This document shows, one piece after another, positions 42,746 to 52,400 of a stretch of 64,000 bases of DNA. Each line of letters starts with the position of its first letter. Within the stretch, counting starts at the first letter, position 1. The notes beneath the pieces are model-generated. The model was not told where the DNA came from. It made no database searches and was given only the letters and a program-made list of their open reading frames with translations. The DNA is from Paraburkholderia silviterrae. Lineage in GTDB: Bacteria; Pseudomonadota; Gammaproteobacteria; Burkholderiales; Burkholderiaceae. The stretch spans positions 1 through 64,000 of the forward strand of contig NZ_SMRP01000034.1 in NCBI RefSeq assembly GCF_004353915.1, read 5' to 3'. The translations under genes and the position numbers were made by a program.

Positions 42746-43831
42746 TTGAATCACCAGCGCGCCACCCTTTCCCAACTGGGCGAGTTCGATGAGATCGTCG
42801 ACGTGCGAACGCCGCTCGAATACGCCGAGGACCACGTGCCCGGTGCGATCAACGCGCCCGTGCTCAGCAACGAGGAGCGCGTGATCGTCGGCACGCTGTA
42901 CAAGGACTCGCCCTTCGAGGCCACCCGCGTGGGCGCGGCGATCGCCGCGCGCAATATCGCCATGCACCTGGACACGACCTTCGCCGACCGTCCACGCAAC
43001 TGGCGCCCGCTCATCTACTGCTGGCGCGGCGGCAAGCGCTCGGGCTCGATGACGGCCATGTTCAACATGATCGGCTGGCGCGCGCGGCAGCTCGAAGGCG
43101 GCTACAAGACCTACCGGAACGCCGTGCTCGATACGCTCGGCACGCTGCCCGGGCAGTTGCGCTATGTCGTGCTCGCCGGGCCCACGGGCAGCGGCAAGAC
43201 GCGCCTTCTACACGCGCTCGGCCAGGCCGGTGCGCAAACGCTCGATCTCGAGGCACTCGCGGCGCATCGTGGCTCGCTGCTCGGCGCACTGCCTACACGC
43301 GCGCAGCCCTCGCAGAAGTCGTTCGACACGGCACTGGTTCAGCAACTCCACGCGTTCGACCCCGCGCAGCCCGTCTTCGTGGAGGCGGAAAGCCGGCGCA
43401 TCGGCGCGATCACGCTGCCGGTCTCACTCGTCGATGGCATCCACGGCGCACCCTGCGTCGTGGTCGAAGTGGCGCGCGAGGAGCGCGTGACGCTGCTGCT
43501 CGAAGAATACGGCCACCTGCTCGGCGACCCGACCTACTTCCGGGAACAATTGCTCAAGCTCACACCGCTGCATGGGCGCGAGCGCATCGAGTCCTGGTGC
43601 CGTCTGCTGGACGAGGGCCGCCACGCGGAGCTGTCCGAGACGCTCGTGACCGAGCACTACGATCCCGCGTATGCACGCAGCACGCGCAAGAACTATCCGA
43701 AGCTGTCGGCCTCGCCGCGATTCGTGTTCCATCCGATGACGGGCGACCCGATCGAAGAGGCGCGCGCGCTGCTTGCGCAACTGCACGGCGAAAATCGGCC
43801 TGGAGAGATGTTGGGGCAATCGCCTGGTTAA
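42746..43831 (+). CDS. mnmH: tRNA 2-selenouridine synthase
   Basis: Converts 2-thiouridine at the wobble position of some tRNAs to 2-selenouridine using selenophosphate, through a geranylated intermediate. The 361 residues comprise an N-terminal rhodanese domain with catalytic Cys92 (YCWRGGKRSGSM) and a P-loop domain (AGPTGSGKTRLL, 146-157). The start is a TTG, with the family N-terminus DEIVDVRTPLEY following. selD is not in this window. It stands alone at the right edge of the low-GC patch. Confidence 0.92.
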   Translation: MNHQRATLSQLGEFDEIVDVRTPLEYAEDHVPGAINAPVLSNEERVIVGTLYKDSPFEATRVGAAIAARNIAMHLDTTFADRPRNWRPLIYCWRGGKRSGSMTAMFNMIGWRARQLEGGYKTYRNAVLDTLGTLPGQLRYVVLAGPTGSGKTRLLHALGQAGAQTLDLEALAAHRGSLLGALPTRAQPSQKSFDTALVQQLHAFDPAQPVFVEAESRRIGAITLPVSLVDGIHGAPCVVVEVAREERVTLLLEEYGHLLGDPTYFREQLLKLTPLHGRERIESWCRLLDEGRHAELSETLVTEHYDPAYARSTRKNYPKLSASPRFVFHPMTGDPIEEARALLAQLHGENRPGEMLGQSPG

Positions 43832-43906
43832 GCATTCGGGCGACGCTCGCCCGACGCCTGGCTGTCCCGAGGACAGCCGCCGGTTCGATTTCCGGCCGGC
43901 GAACGG

Positions 43907-43964
43907 CCGCCCCACAGTTGGCCGCCCCAAGGCTCACCGCCCACGGATGGCCGCCCACGGATGG
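43907..43964. repeat. Four 14-15-base units, CCGCCC(C)A type
   Basis: Units are CCGCCCCACAGTTGG, CCGCCCCAAGGCTCA, and two perfect copies of CCGCCCACGGATGG. They share CCACGGATGGCCGCCC with the array at 33038-33080, both lying just after a gene's stop. Confidence 0.65.
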
Positions 43965-43975
43965 CAACCCCCAGG

Positions 43976-44009
43976 AAAAAGCGCCCGGACACCCATTCCG
44001 TGCCCGGGC
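43976..44009 (-). terminator. Intrinsic terminator of the DUF4148 gene
   Basis: On the minus strand GCCCGG(G)CAC pairs with GTG(T)CCGGGC around loop GGAATGG, followed by GC and a TTTTT run. It lies about 150 bases after the DUF4148 stop. A second perfect hairpin (ACCATCGG with CCGATGGT, 44013-44032) sits beside it. Confidence 0.75.
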
Positions 44010-44161
44010 TAAACCATCGGAGTCCCGATGGTGGAGGTTTCTTCCTGGGCAGGCTGCGTTTCACAGCGGCATTGCACCGCTCGACTGCCCGCCCGCTGTG
44101 CGCGCCTCGTCGCCCTCCCCCGGCGCGACGCTCCATGGCTCATTTGAGTCGGACTAGCGGC

Positions 44162-44473
44162 TTAGGGATGCGCGTACATCGCGTTCCAGTCTTGCGCCGA
44201 CACCGTGGCACCACGCGCACCCGATTCCGACGCGTTCGCGACACCGCCGTACGCGCTATTGCCGTTTTGCGCGGCCACCTTGGCTTCAGCGGCCTGGATT
44301 GCGTCCGGGTAGTGCGCTTGATCGCCGTCGCCGACGCGGTAACCGACCTTCTGCAGTTGCACGAGTTCTTCGCGCACTTGAGCGCGGGTGATGGTGGAGT
44401 GCGACTGCGCGAACGAAGCGACGGGGACGACGAGTGCAGCGGCAACGGCAACGGCTTGAATCAGGGACTTCAT
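44162..44473 (-). CDS. DUF4148 domain-containing exported protein
   Basis: Small periplasmic protein of 103 residues, a family abundant in Burkholderiaceae and of unknown function. It has a signal peptide (LIQAVAVAAALVVPVASFAQ) followed by the conserved ITRAQVREELVQLQKVGYRVGDGDQAHYPDAIQAAEAKV. Many members respond to stress, but no regulation can be read here. The ATG is preceded by GGAGGTCGTAACC. The intrinsic terminator at 43976 supports a single-gene transcript. Confidence 0.92.
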   Translation of the reverse strand: MKSLIQAVAVAAALVVPVASFAQSHSTITRAQVREELVQLQKVGYRVGDGDQAHYPDAIQAAEAKVAAQNGNSAYGGVANASESGARGATVSAQDWNAMYAHP

Positions 44474-44704
44474 GGTTACGACCTCCGGTTTGTTCAGGAC
44501 GGCCGGCGTGCGACTGTGTGTATGTGCATGCGACCGATGTACGCATCGTATGCCTGTCAGTCTCCAGGGTTAACCCTTGAAATCCTAGGGGACCTTTCCA
44601 GATTGCGGAAGAATGGCCGCGAGCGGCACAGGGCGGGGGTTTACGGCGAAATTGCCCGCTCTGGCGCTGGCCGGAGCGAGCTTGAAGCGGGCGCAAAGCG
44701 CAAA

Positions 44705-45790
44705 CTAGCGGGTCGAGGAAATGTCCGTCACGAGTTCGAGGAGCGCGTCCACGTGGGATTGCACGCTCGCGTCGTACAGAACGACGGGATGAGAGCCAGA
44801 AGGATTGCCCGGTTCGGCGGCGGATTCGACGCGCCTGCCGCGCGCCGCCACCGCCGCTTCGATCGCGCGGCGCAGATCGGCGGCGTCGCCGGGGTTGAAC
44901 AGGTATTTGGCGCTATCGGCGATGGCGTCGCAGCAGCCGATATTCGAGGAAAAGATCACCGGCGTGCCGCACATGACCGACTCGATGCCGACGAGCCCGA
45001 ACGGTTCGTAGGTCGAAGCGAGAATCGAGTAGTCGGCCGCGCGATAAGCATTTTCGAGGTCCTTCACATAGCCGATGTAGCGCACGCGCGCGCTGGTGCG
45101 CTCGGGCGCGCGCCCCGCCACGGCCACCACAACCGGAAGATCCAGCGCCTCGATCACCTGCTCGATGAGCGGCAAACCCTTGCGCTCGTGGCTGCTCGAC
45201 GCAAAGAGCAATACCGTCTCGTGGTCGGCGAATCCGTATTGCCTGCGCAGCGCGGCGCGCGTTCCGGCGTCCACGGGTGAGAAGCGCTCACCATCCACGG
45301 GGGGACAGAGCACGCGGATCTTCGCTTCGTCCACGCCGTAGAGTTCACGAAGCTCGGCACCCATCAGGTCGGAATGCGCGACGATCACGCGCGATCGCGC
45401 ATATTGCTGGCTTTCGAGCGCGATCTGCCGGCTGTCGGAGCCTCGCTGCGTGCGCCCGGTCGCGCGCAGAAAGCCGCGATGCGTGCCGCCGCAGATGGCG
45501 ATCTCCGAGGAGTCGACCCGGTTGCAGCCGATCAGCACGTCCACGCCCGCACGGCGGCGCAAGGTGGTGAGCCGCCGCGAGTACCACATGTCGCGCAGCT
45601 TGCCCGGCAGCAACGAGACGTTGATGCGGTGCGGCTCCACGAGTGCGTATTCGGGTATGGATGGATCGAACTTGCGCGCGAAGAACACGGGCCGCACGCC
45701 GCGCGCGGCCAGCCCCTGGACGAGGTCCATCGCGTAGCGTTCCAGGCCACCGCTGTGCTTGAGGGCGTTGCAGGAGATTCCAACCTTCAT
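44705..45790 (-). CDS. Glycosyltransferase family 4 protein
   Basis: GT-B fold transferase of 361 residues. The N-terminus ISCNALKHSGGLERYAMDLVQGL binds acceptor and the C-terminal donor site includes FASSSHERKGLPLIEQVIEAL and YEPFGLVGIESVMCGTPVI (E-x7-E). It resembles LPS-core or capsule mannosyl/glucosyl transferases. Nearby msbA and a WaaE-like gene suggest lipopolysaccharide core assembly. The donor sugar is unknown. No transmembrane segment is seen. Confidence 0.88.
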   Translation of the reverse strand: MKVGISCNALKHSGGLERYAMDLVQGLAARGVRPVFFARKFDPSIPEYALVEPHRINVSLLPGKLRDMWYSRRLTTLRRRAGVDVLIGCNRVDSSEIAICGGTHRGFLRATGRTQRGSDSRQIALESQQYARSRVIVAHSDLMGAELRELYGVDEAKIRVLCPPVDGERFSPVDAGTRAALRRQYGFADHETVLLFASSSHERKGLPLIEQVIEALDLPVVVAVAGRAPERTSARVRYIGYVKDLENAYRAADYSILASTYEPFGLVGIESVMCGTPVIFSSNIGCCDAIADSAKYLFNPGDAADLRRAIEAAVAARGRRVESAAEPGNPSGSHPVVLYDASVQSHVDALLELVTDISSTR

Positions 45791-46392
45791 GACCCGTCCG
45801 AGTTGTGAATTATTGTGCGCAGATCTCGCGTGGGCCGATTATAAAGCGCCAGTTCCACGCAGCGCCGAAGCCGCCACTCGCCCGCATCGACGCACGCCAG
45901 GGCACGCCTGAGCTTTGTGTGAAAGTTCTTGTAATGCGGCTCGCACGCTCCCTGTCGGAGCATCCCGCATACCCAAAACGCCCCCGGTATATTCGACCGG
46001 CTTACGGGCCATAGAGCCAGTTTCCCTATGGCAGGCTGGCGATGGCCGCGCGGCGTGCAATGGCGCAACTGCCCGGCTCCATCGACATGACAACGGTCTA
46101 CGGCGTGGGCAAGAGACGTCTCGAACAGGCACTCCGCGAACTCGCGCAGCACGGCGAGGCGAGACGAGCCAGCAGATCGTCAATGAGCGCGCGCACAGCG
46201 GCTTCTTCTCGGCCATTGCCGAAATGGGCGCCGTGGGCGCGGCGCGCCTCTTGCGGGTCTACTTTGGAACGCCGATCTATTTCTGGCGCGCGAGGCGTGC
46301 CTGCGAGCCCCAGCCCGCGGCCCTTGTGCGGACCAGCCCACTGGACTCGCCAGCGCAGGGCGCACCCGGACATCGGGCGCCCCTACCACCGC
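45791..46392. other. Gap possibly holding a decayed gene
   Basis: A gap of 602 bases between the GT4 gene and msbA. On the plus strand, 46042-46150 reads as a plausible helical segment (VYGVGKRRLEQALRELAQHG), and shifting frame at about 46150 gives ETSQQIVNERAHSGFFSAIAE and FGTPIYFWRARRA. A single frameshift might join them, but no family is recognised, so I do not call a pseudogene. Confidence 0.3.
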
Positions 46393-48183
46393 TCAGGCCG
46401 CGTTCTGCTGGAACTGGATCTTGTGCAGGTGCGCGTAGAGCCCGCGCTGTTCGAGCAGTTGCTGATGCGAGCCACGCTCGACAATGCGGCCCGCCTCCAT
46501 CACGAGAATGCGGTCCGCGCGCTCGATGGTCGAGAGCCGGTGCGCGATCACGAGCGTCGTGCGACCTTTCATCAGCGTTTCGAGCGCCGCCTGCACGTGG
46601 CGCTCCGACTCCGAGTCGAGCGCGGAAGTCGCCTCGTCGAGAATCAGGATCGGCGCGTCCTTGTAGATCGCGCGCGCGATCGCCAGACGCTGCCGCTGCC
46701 CACCCGAGAGCTTCATGCCGTTGTCGCCAACCAGCGTGTCGATGCCGTCGGGCAGCGCCGCGATCGTGTCCCAGAGGTTGGCCGCGCGCAGCGCCTGTTC
46801 GACGCGTGCCGTGTCGGCCTGCTCGCCGTAGGCCACGTTGTTCGCGACCGTGTCGTTAAAGAGCGTCACGTCCTGGCTCACCATCGCGATCTGGCTGCGC
46901 AGCGCGTGGATGTCGTACTCCGGTAACGCCACGCCGTCGACGAGAATCTCGCCGCCGCTCGGATCGAAAAAGCGCGGCAGCAGGTTCACGAGCGTGGTCT
47001 TGCCGCTGCCCGAGGGGCCCGCCAGCGCGATCATCTCGCCGGGCGCCGCGCTGAACGTCACGCTTTCGAGGATCGGCCTGCCGTTGCCATATTCGAATGA
47101 CACGCCGCGGAACTCGATCTCGCCACGGGCGCGCTCGAGCGGCTTGCCGCCGCCCGCGGGCTCGGCAGGCTCGTCGATCAGGCCGAAGATGAGCTCGGCG
47201 GCCGTCATGCCGCGCTGCAGCGGCTGGTTCACGTCGATCAGGTGCTTGAGCGGGGAAATCACGAGCAGCATCGAGGTGACGAAGGCCACGAAGCCGCCCA
47301 CGGTCGTCTGGTCGTGCGAGGCCTGCACCACCGCGATCGTTATGACAATCGCCAGCGCGATCGAGGCGAGGAACTGCGTGAGCGGCTGCGCGAGTCCGCC
47401 CGAGACCGTCATGCGCATCTGATAGCCGCGCAGACGCTTGCTCATCTCGCCGAAGCGGTTCATTTCGTACTGCTCGCCGTTGTGAACCTTGACGACCTTG
47501 TAGCCGCCCACGGTCTCTTCGACGATATACGACAGCTCGTTCGTGAGCGCCTGGTGCTCGCGGTTCAGGCGGCGCAGGCGCCGGTTGATCTTGCTGACGA
47601 GCCAGCCGATGGCCGGCAGCAGCACCGCCACGATCAGCGTGAGCCGCCAGTTGAGGATGAACAGGTAGCCGAGCAGGAACACGACCGTGAGCGAATCGCG
47701 CACGGAGGTGACCAGCACGCTCAACAGCACGCCCAGGATCTGGTTGACCTCGAACACGATCGCGTTGATGACCGTGCTCGCCGTCTCGCGCTGGAAGAAG
47801 CCGACGCTCGCATGGATCATGCGCTCGAACATCTTCAGGCGCAGTTCGAGCAGGATCCGGTTGGACACGTACTGGAGCAGATAGCCGGACGCGTACTGCG
47901 CGAGGCCGCGCACGAGCGCAAGCCCGATCACGGCGGTCGGGACGATCCATCTGGCGCTCGGGCTGCCCTTGGTGCCAAAGCCGTGGTCGAGCAACGGCTT
48001 GAGGAGCGCGGGAATGCCGGCCTCGGTCGCGGCCACTAGCGCCAGCGTAAGGATGGCTGCGATCGACACCCACATGAGCGGCTTGAGATACGGCCAGAGG
48101 CGCCGTCCGACCGAGGCGGCATTCGACTTCGTGTCGGAGCCGATCGGCTTGCTGAGGGTGGATTGTCGGGACGTCTCGCTCAA
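46393..48183 (-). CDS. msbA: Lipid A export ATP-binding/permease protein MsbA
   Basis: Half-transporter of 596 residues that flips lipid A-core across the inner membrane. An N-terminal six-helix domain runs to about residue 330. The nucleotide-binding domain has Walker A GPSGSGKTTL, signature LSGGQRQRLAIARA, Walker B ILILDEATSALD and the H-loop IAHRLST. Family I placement rests on context with LPS transferases and on similarity to MsbA. It is divergent from the WaaE-like gene across 332 bases. Confidence 0.92.
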   Translation of the reverse strand: MSETSRQSTLSKPIGSDTKSNAASVGRRLWPYLKPLMWVSIAAILTLALVAATEAGIPALLKPLLDHGFGTKGSPSARWIVPTAVIGLALVRGLAQYASGYLLQYVSNRILLELRLKMFERMIHASVGFFQRETASTVINAIVFEVNQILGVLLSVLVTSVRDSLTVVFLLGYLFILNWRLTLIVAVLLPAIGWLVSKINRRLRRLNREHQALTNELSYIVEETVGGYKVVKVHNGEQYEMNRFGEMSKRLRGYQMRMTVSGGLAQPLTQFLASIALAIVITIAVVQASHDQTTVGGFVAFVTSMLLVISPLKHLIDVNQPLQRGMTAAELIFGLIDEPAEPAGGGKPLERARGEIEFRGVSFEYGNGRPILESVTFSAAPGEMIALAGPSGSGKTTLVNLLPRFFDPSGGEILVDGVALPEYDIHALRSQIAMVSQDVTLFNDTVANNVAYGEQADTARVEQALRAANLWDTIAALPDGIDTLVGDNGMKLSGGQRQRLAIARAIYKDAPILILDEATSALDSESERHVQAALETLMKGRTTLVIAHRLSTIERADRILVMEAGRIVERGSHQQLLEQRGLYAHLHKIQFQQNAA

Positions 48184-48515
48184 GGAATCCTCTGGAAAGG
48201 CGGGTGCTGGAAATGCGGGGTCAATGCCGGTGTATAGGGTTCACCGCCTGGGCCACCTGCCCGGGCCGCCTGGCGGTTCGCAGCGGATCGTCTGACGGAT
48301 GGTCCGGCGGCGCGGTAGGCATTGTATACGCTTGGCGCGGCGCCCCGTGCGATCCGCCAGAATGCGACGAGCGTGACTGGCCCTGAATGCACGGCCCGGG
48401 CGCGCCCGGCACGGGAAGCATCGTCTAGAATACGCACCTCCGCGCCTGGCCGTTCCCCGGCGGGCGCGGCGCGGCTCACCGTTTCCGACATTCCTCCAGA
48501 ACAGGCGTCCCTTCC
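48184..48515. promoter_or_regulatory. Divergent msbA/GT2 promoter region
   Basis: Gap of 332 bases. Plus strand TAGAAT at 48426-48431 may be the -10 for the glycosyltransferase. Minus strand TATACA/TACAAT overlap at 48321-48328 may serve msbA. Convincing -35 boxes were not seen. No gene or structured RNA was recognised. Confidence 0.4.
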
Positions 48516-49340
48516 ATGTCCGACGGACTTTCTCCGACCCGCCCAGGCCGCGAGGCCAGCAGCACGCCGCGCGCCACGCTTTCGGTCATCGTGGTGGCGA
48601 TGAACGAGGCGCACGACATTCGCGACTGCCTCGAATCGGTGCGCGGGCTCGCGATGGAAACCATCGTGTTCGACTCCGGCAGCACCGACGGCACGCCCGA
48701 TCTCTGCCGCGCGCTCGGCGCACGCGTGTTCGAGACCGACTGGCCCGGCGACGGCCCGCAGAAGAACCGGGCGCTGGCCGAGGCGCGCGGCGACTGGGTC
48801 ATCTGTCTCGACGCCGACGAGCGCCTGAGCCCCGAGCTGCGCGCCGAACTCGAGCGCCTGCTCGCCGAGGGCACGCCGCACGCCGCGTTCAGCACGCCGC
48901 GCCGCTCGAGCTTCTGCGGGCGCTTCATGAAGCACTCGGGCTGGTGGCCCGACCGCATCGAGCGCCTGTTCCGGCGCGGCAGCGCGCGCTTCACCGACGT
49001 GCGCACGCACACGCACCTCGAAATTCAGGGCACGATCGGACGCTTCGACGGCCCAATCATCCATATTTCAATGCCGGACCTGCATGAGGCGCTCGAAAAA
49101 ACCAATGCCTATTCGACGGCCGGCGCGCTGACGATGGCCGAGAACGGCAAGCGCTCGTCGCTTGGCAAGGCGCTCGGCAAGGGTTTCTGGGCGTTCTTTC
49201 GCACCTGGGTGATTCGCGCGGGCTTTCTCGACGGCGCCGAGGGGCTGATGCTGGCGATCAACAACGCCGAGACGACGTACTACCGCTACGCCAAGCTCGC
49301 GCTGCTCACACGCGACGGCAAGGTCGCGAAGAAAAGCTGA
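48516..49340 (+). CDS. Glycosyltransferase family 2, WaaE/KdtX-like
   Basis: GT-A transferase of 274 residues, resembling LPS core beta-1,4-glucosyltransferases. Motifs are LSVIVVAMNEAHDIRDCLESV, DSGSTDGTPDLC, and the metal-binding DADERLSPELRAEL. The middle has FCGRFMKHSGWWPDRIERLFRRG and the C-terminal half has DLHEALEKTNAYSTAGA. The first 20 residues are disordered. It likely adds a sugar to the LPS inner core in the cytoplasm. The start is the first Met; GGCGTCCCTTCC precedes it with no clear ribosome site. Confidence 0.88.
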   Translation: MSDGLSPTRPGREASSTPRATLSVIVVAMNEAHDIRDCLESVRGLAMETIVFDSGSTDGTPDLCRALGARVFETDWPGDGPQKNRALAEARGDWVICLDADERLSPELRAELERLLAEGTPHAAFSTPRRSSFCGRFMKHSGWWPDRIERLFRRGSARFTDVRTHTHLEIQGTIGRFDGPIIHISMPDLHEALEKTNAYSTAGALTMAENGKRSSLGKALGKGFWAFFRTWVIRAGFLDGAEGLMLAINNAETTYYRYAKLALLTRDGKVAKKS

Positions 49341-49358
49341 ATCCGGGGGAAGTGTGGG

Positions 49359-49384
49359 CGTTCGGCGTGGTGCAAAGCCGAACG
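49359..49384. terminator. Hairpin between convergent GT2 and dnaE
   Basis: An 8-bp stem (CGTTCGGC with GCCGAACG) with a 10-base loop lies between the two stops. There is no T-run, so it may be a weak terminator. Confidence 0.4.
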
Positions 49385-49433
49385 AGAAGTCACGACGCGA
49401 GCGGCCATTTGCGCCCGCGCCGCGTAGACATCG

Positions 49434-52400
49434 TCAATAGACGATTTCGATGGAACTGCCCACGAACTCGCCGCGCAGCGCGGCGATGAGGTCGTCGGTG
49501 GGCTTCACGCGCCAGGCATCGCCCAGACGCACCTCGCCTTGCGCGCGTGCGTTGCTATAGACGATCTGCACCGCGAGGCCGTTCGGAATGACCACCTGCT
49601 CGCGCTCGCGGCCCCGGCCGCCATAACCCCCGCCGCCGCCATCGCGGCCGCCACGCCCGCGCGTTTCCACCACGGGCGCGGGCAGCGAGTCGTCGGGCTT
49701 CGCGCGATGCGCCTCGAGCACCGTGCGCAGCGCACTCGCGTTGGCGTTGCCGTTCACCTGCACCTTCACGGCCTGCGCGTAGCGGCTGCGGGCGCGCTCC
49801 AGATCCATCACGGTGTCCACCGTGAAGCGGATGCCGCCCGTGAACGCGTCGTTGCGCGCCCCGCCCTGCACGACCAGCAGCTCGTCTTCCTTGAAGAGCG
49901 CCTTGTGCGCCTCGTATTGCTCGTTGAACACCGTCACTTCGCACTGGCCGGTGCCGTCGTCGAGCAGCGCGATCAGCATCTTGCCGCGCTGGGTCATCTG
50001 CGTGCGCAGCGAGGCGATCACACCCGCGACGAGCTTGTCGCGTCCTTCCTTGAGCTCGCCGATCTTCTGGCGCACGAAGCGCCGCACTTCGTCCTTGTAG
50101 GCGTCGAAGAGGTGACCGGACAAATAGAAGCCGAGCGCACCCTTCTCTTCTTGCAGCCTGCGCTTGTCGCCCCAGGCGGGCTCGTCCACCAGTTCGTGCG
50201 CGGCCAGCGGCGCGTCGCCCATGTCGAACAGACCCGCCTGCATGGCGTTGGCGCTCGCCTGGTCGGCGGCTTCCATCGCCATCGGCACCGAGGCGAGCAA
50301 TTGCGCGCGATTCGCGTGGATCGTGTCGAACGCGCCCGCGCGGATCATCGCCTCGATCGTGCGGCGGTTCACGAGACGGCGGTCGATGCGCTCGCAGAAG
50401 TCGAACAGGTCCTTGAAAAGACCGCCCTCCTCGCGCGCGCGCAAGATTTCTTCGATGGCGTTCTGGCCGCTGCCCTTGATCGCACCGAGGCCATAGCGGA
50501 TCGTACGCGAGCGCTTGCCTTCAGCCACGTTGGCGTCGGACACCGGCTCGAAGCGATACGCCGATGCGTTGACATCAGGCGGCAGCACCTTGATGCCGTT
50601 CGTGATGCAGTCTTCGAAGAGGATCTTGACCTTGTCGGTGTCGTCCATGGCGAGCGACATGTTGGCCGCCATGAATTCCGCCACATGGTGCGCCTTGAGC
50701 CACGCCGTGTGATAGGCGAGGAGCGCATAGGCCGCCGCGTGCGACTTGTTGAAGCCGTAGCCCGCGAACTTCTCCATCAAGTCGAAGGTCTCGTCGGCCT
50801 TCTCGCGCGTGAGGCCGTTCTTCGCCGCGCCTTCCGCGAAGATCTCGCGGTGCTTGGCCATCTCCTCGGGCTTCTTCTTGCCCATCGCGCGGCGCAGCAA
50901 GTCAGCGCCGCCGAGCGAGTAGCCGCCGATGATCTGCGCCATCTGCATCACCTGCTCCTGATAGACCATGATGCCGTAGGTCTCTTTCAGAACAGGCTCG
51001 ACGCGCGGATCGGGATACTCCACGACTTCGCGGCCGTGCTTACGCGCGCAGAAGCTCGGGATCAGGTCCATCGGGCCCGGACGGTACAAGGCCACGAGCG
51101 CGATGATGTCCTCGAAGCGGTCGGGCTGGGCGTCCTTCAACATGCCCTGCATGCCGCGGCTTTCCAGCTGGAACACGGCGACCGTGTTGGCCTTCTTGAG
51201 GATCTGGAACGACGGCGCGTCGTCGAGCGGCACCTGGGCGAGCGACCAGTCCTTTTTCGACGGATCGAGCATGCGGATATAGCGCTCGGCCCAGTCGAGA
51301 ATCGTGAGCGTGGTCAGGCCCAGAAAGTCGAACTTCACGAGGCCGACGGCTTCCACGTCGTCCTTGTCGTACTGGCTCACGACGCCGCTTTCGTCGCCCT
51401 GCGTGTAGAGCGGGCAGAAGTCGGTGAGCTTGCCGGGCGCGATCAGCACGCCGCCCGCGTGCATGCCCACGTTGCGCGTGAGACCTTCCACGAGCTGCGC
51501 GAGGTCGAGCAGCTGGTGCACTTCGTCTTCGTTGTCGTAGCGCTCTTGCAGGAGCGGCTCTTCCTTCATCGCATCGGCAATCGTGACGTGCTTGCCCGGC
51601 TTGAACGGGATGAGCTTGGCCACGCCGTCGGTGAAGTTGTAGCCGAGGTCGAGCACGCGGCCGATGTCGCGCACGGCCGCCTTCGCGGCCATCGTGCCGA
51701 AGGTGGCGATCTGCGAGACCGCATCGGCGCCGTACTTCTCCTTCACGTACTGAATGACGCGGTCGCGCCCGTGCTGGCAGAAGTCGATGTCGAAGTCGGG
51801 CATCGAGACGCGTTCCGGATTCAGGAAGCGCTCGAACAGCAGGTTGTAGCGCAGCGGATCCAGATCGGTAATGCCGAGCGCGTACGCGACGAGCGAACCC
51901 GCGCCCGAGCCCCGGCCCGGGCCCACCGGCACGCCGTTGTTCTTGGCCCAGTTGATGAAGTCCGCGACGATCAGGAAGTAGCCGGGGAAGCCCATCTTGA
52001 TGATGGTCCCGCACTCGAAATCGAGACGCTCGTAGTAGCGCGCGTGTTCTTTCTCGCGTTCCGCTTCGTCGGGATAAAGCTGCACGAGGCGCTTTTCGAG
52101 GCCCTCTTTCGAGAGCTGCACGAGGTAGTCGTCGAGCGACATGCCGTCGGGCGTCGGAAAGAGCGGCAGCTTCGGCTTGCCGAGTTCGAGCGTGAGATTG
52201 CAGCGCCGCGCGATTTCGATTGTGTTCGCAATGGCCGAGGGAATGTCCGCGAACAGCGCGGCCATTTCTTCCTGGGTGCGAAAACGCTGGTCGGTCGTGA
52301 AGCGCTTCTGGCGGCGCGGATTCGCGAGGATGTCGCCCTCCGAGATGCACACGCGCGCTTCGTGCGCGGTGTATTCCTCGTGGGTCATGAACTGCATGGG

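Larger units (their letters stand above)
43832..44161. other. Gap between convergent mnmH and DUF4148 gene
   Basis: A gap of 330 bases holding the tandem repeat array at 43907-43964 and the hairpin group at 43970-44049. No gene is seen. Both hairpins probably end transcripts of the convergent neighbours. Confidence 0.5.
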
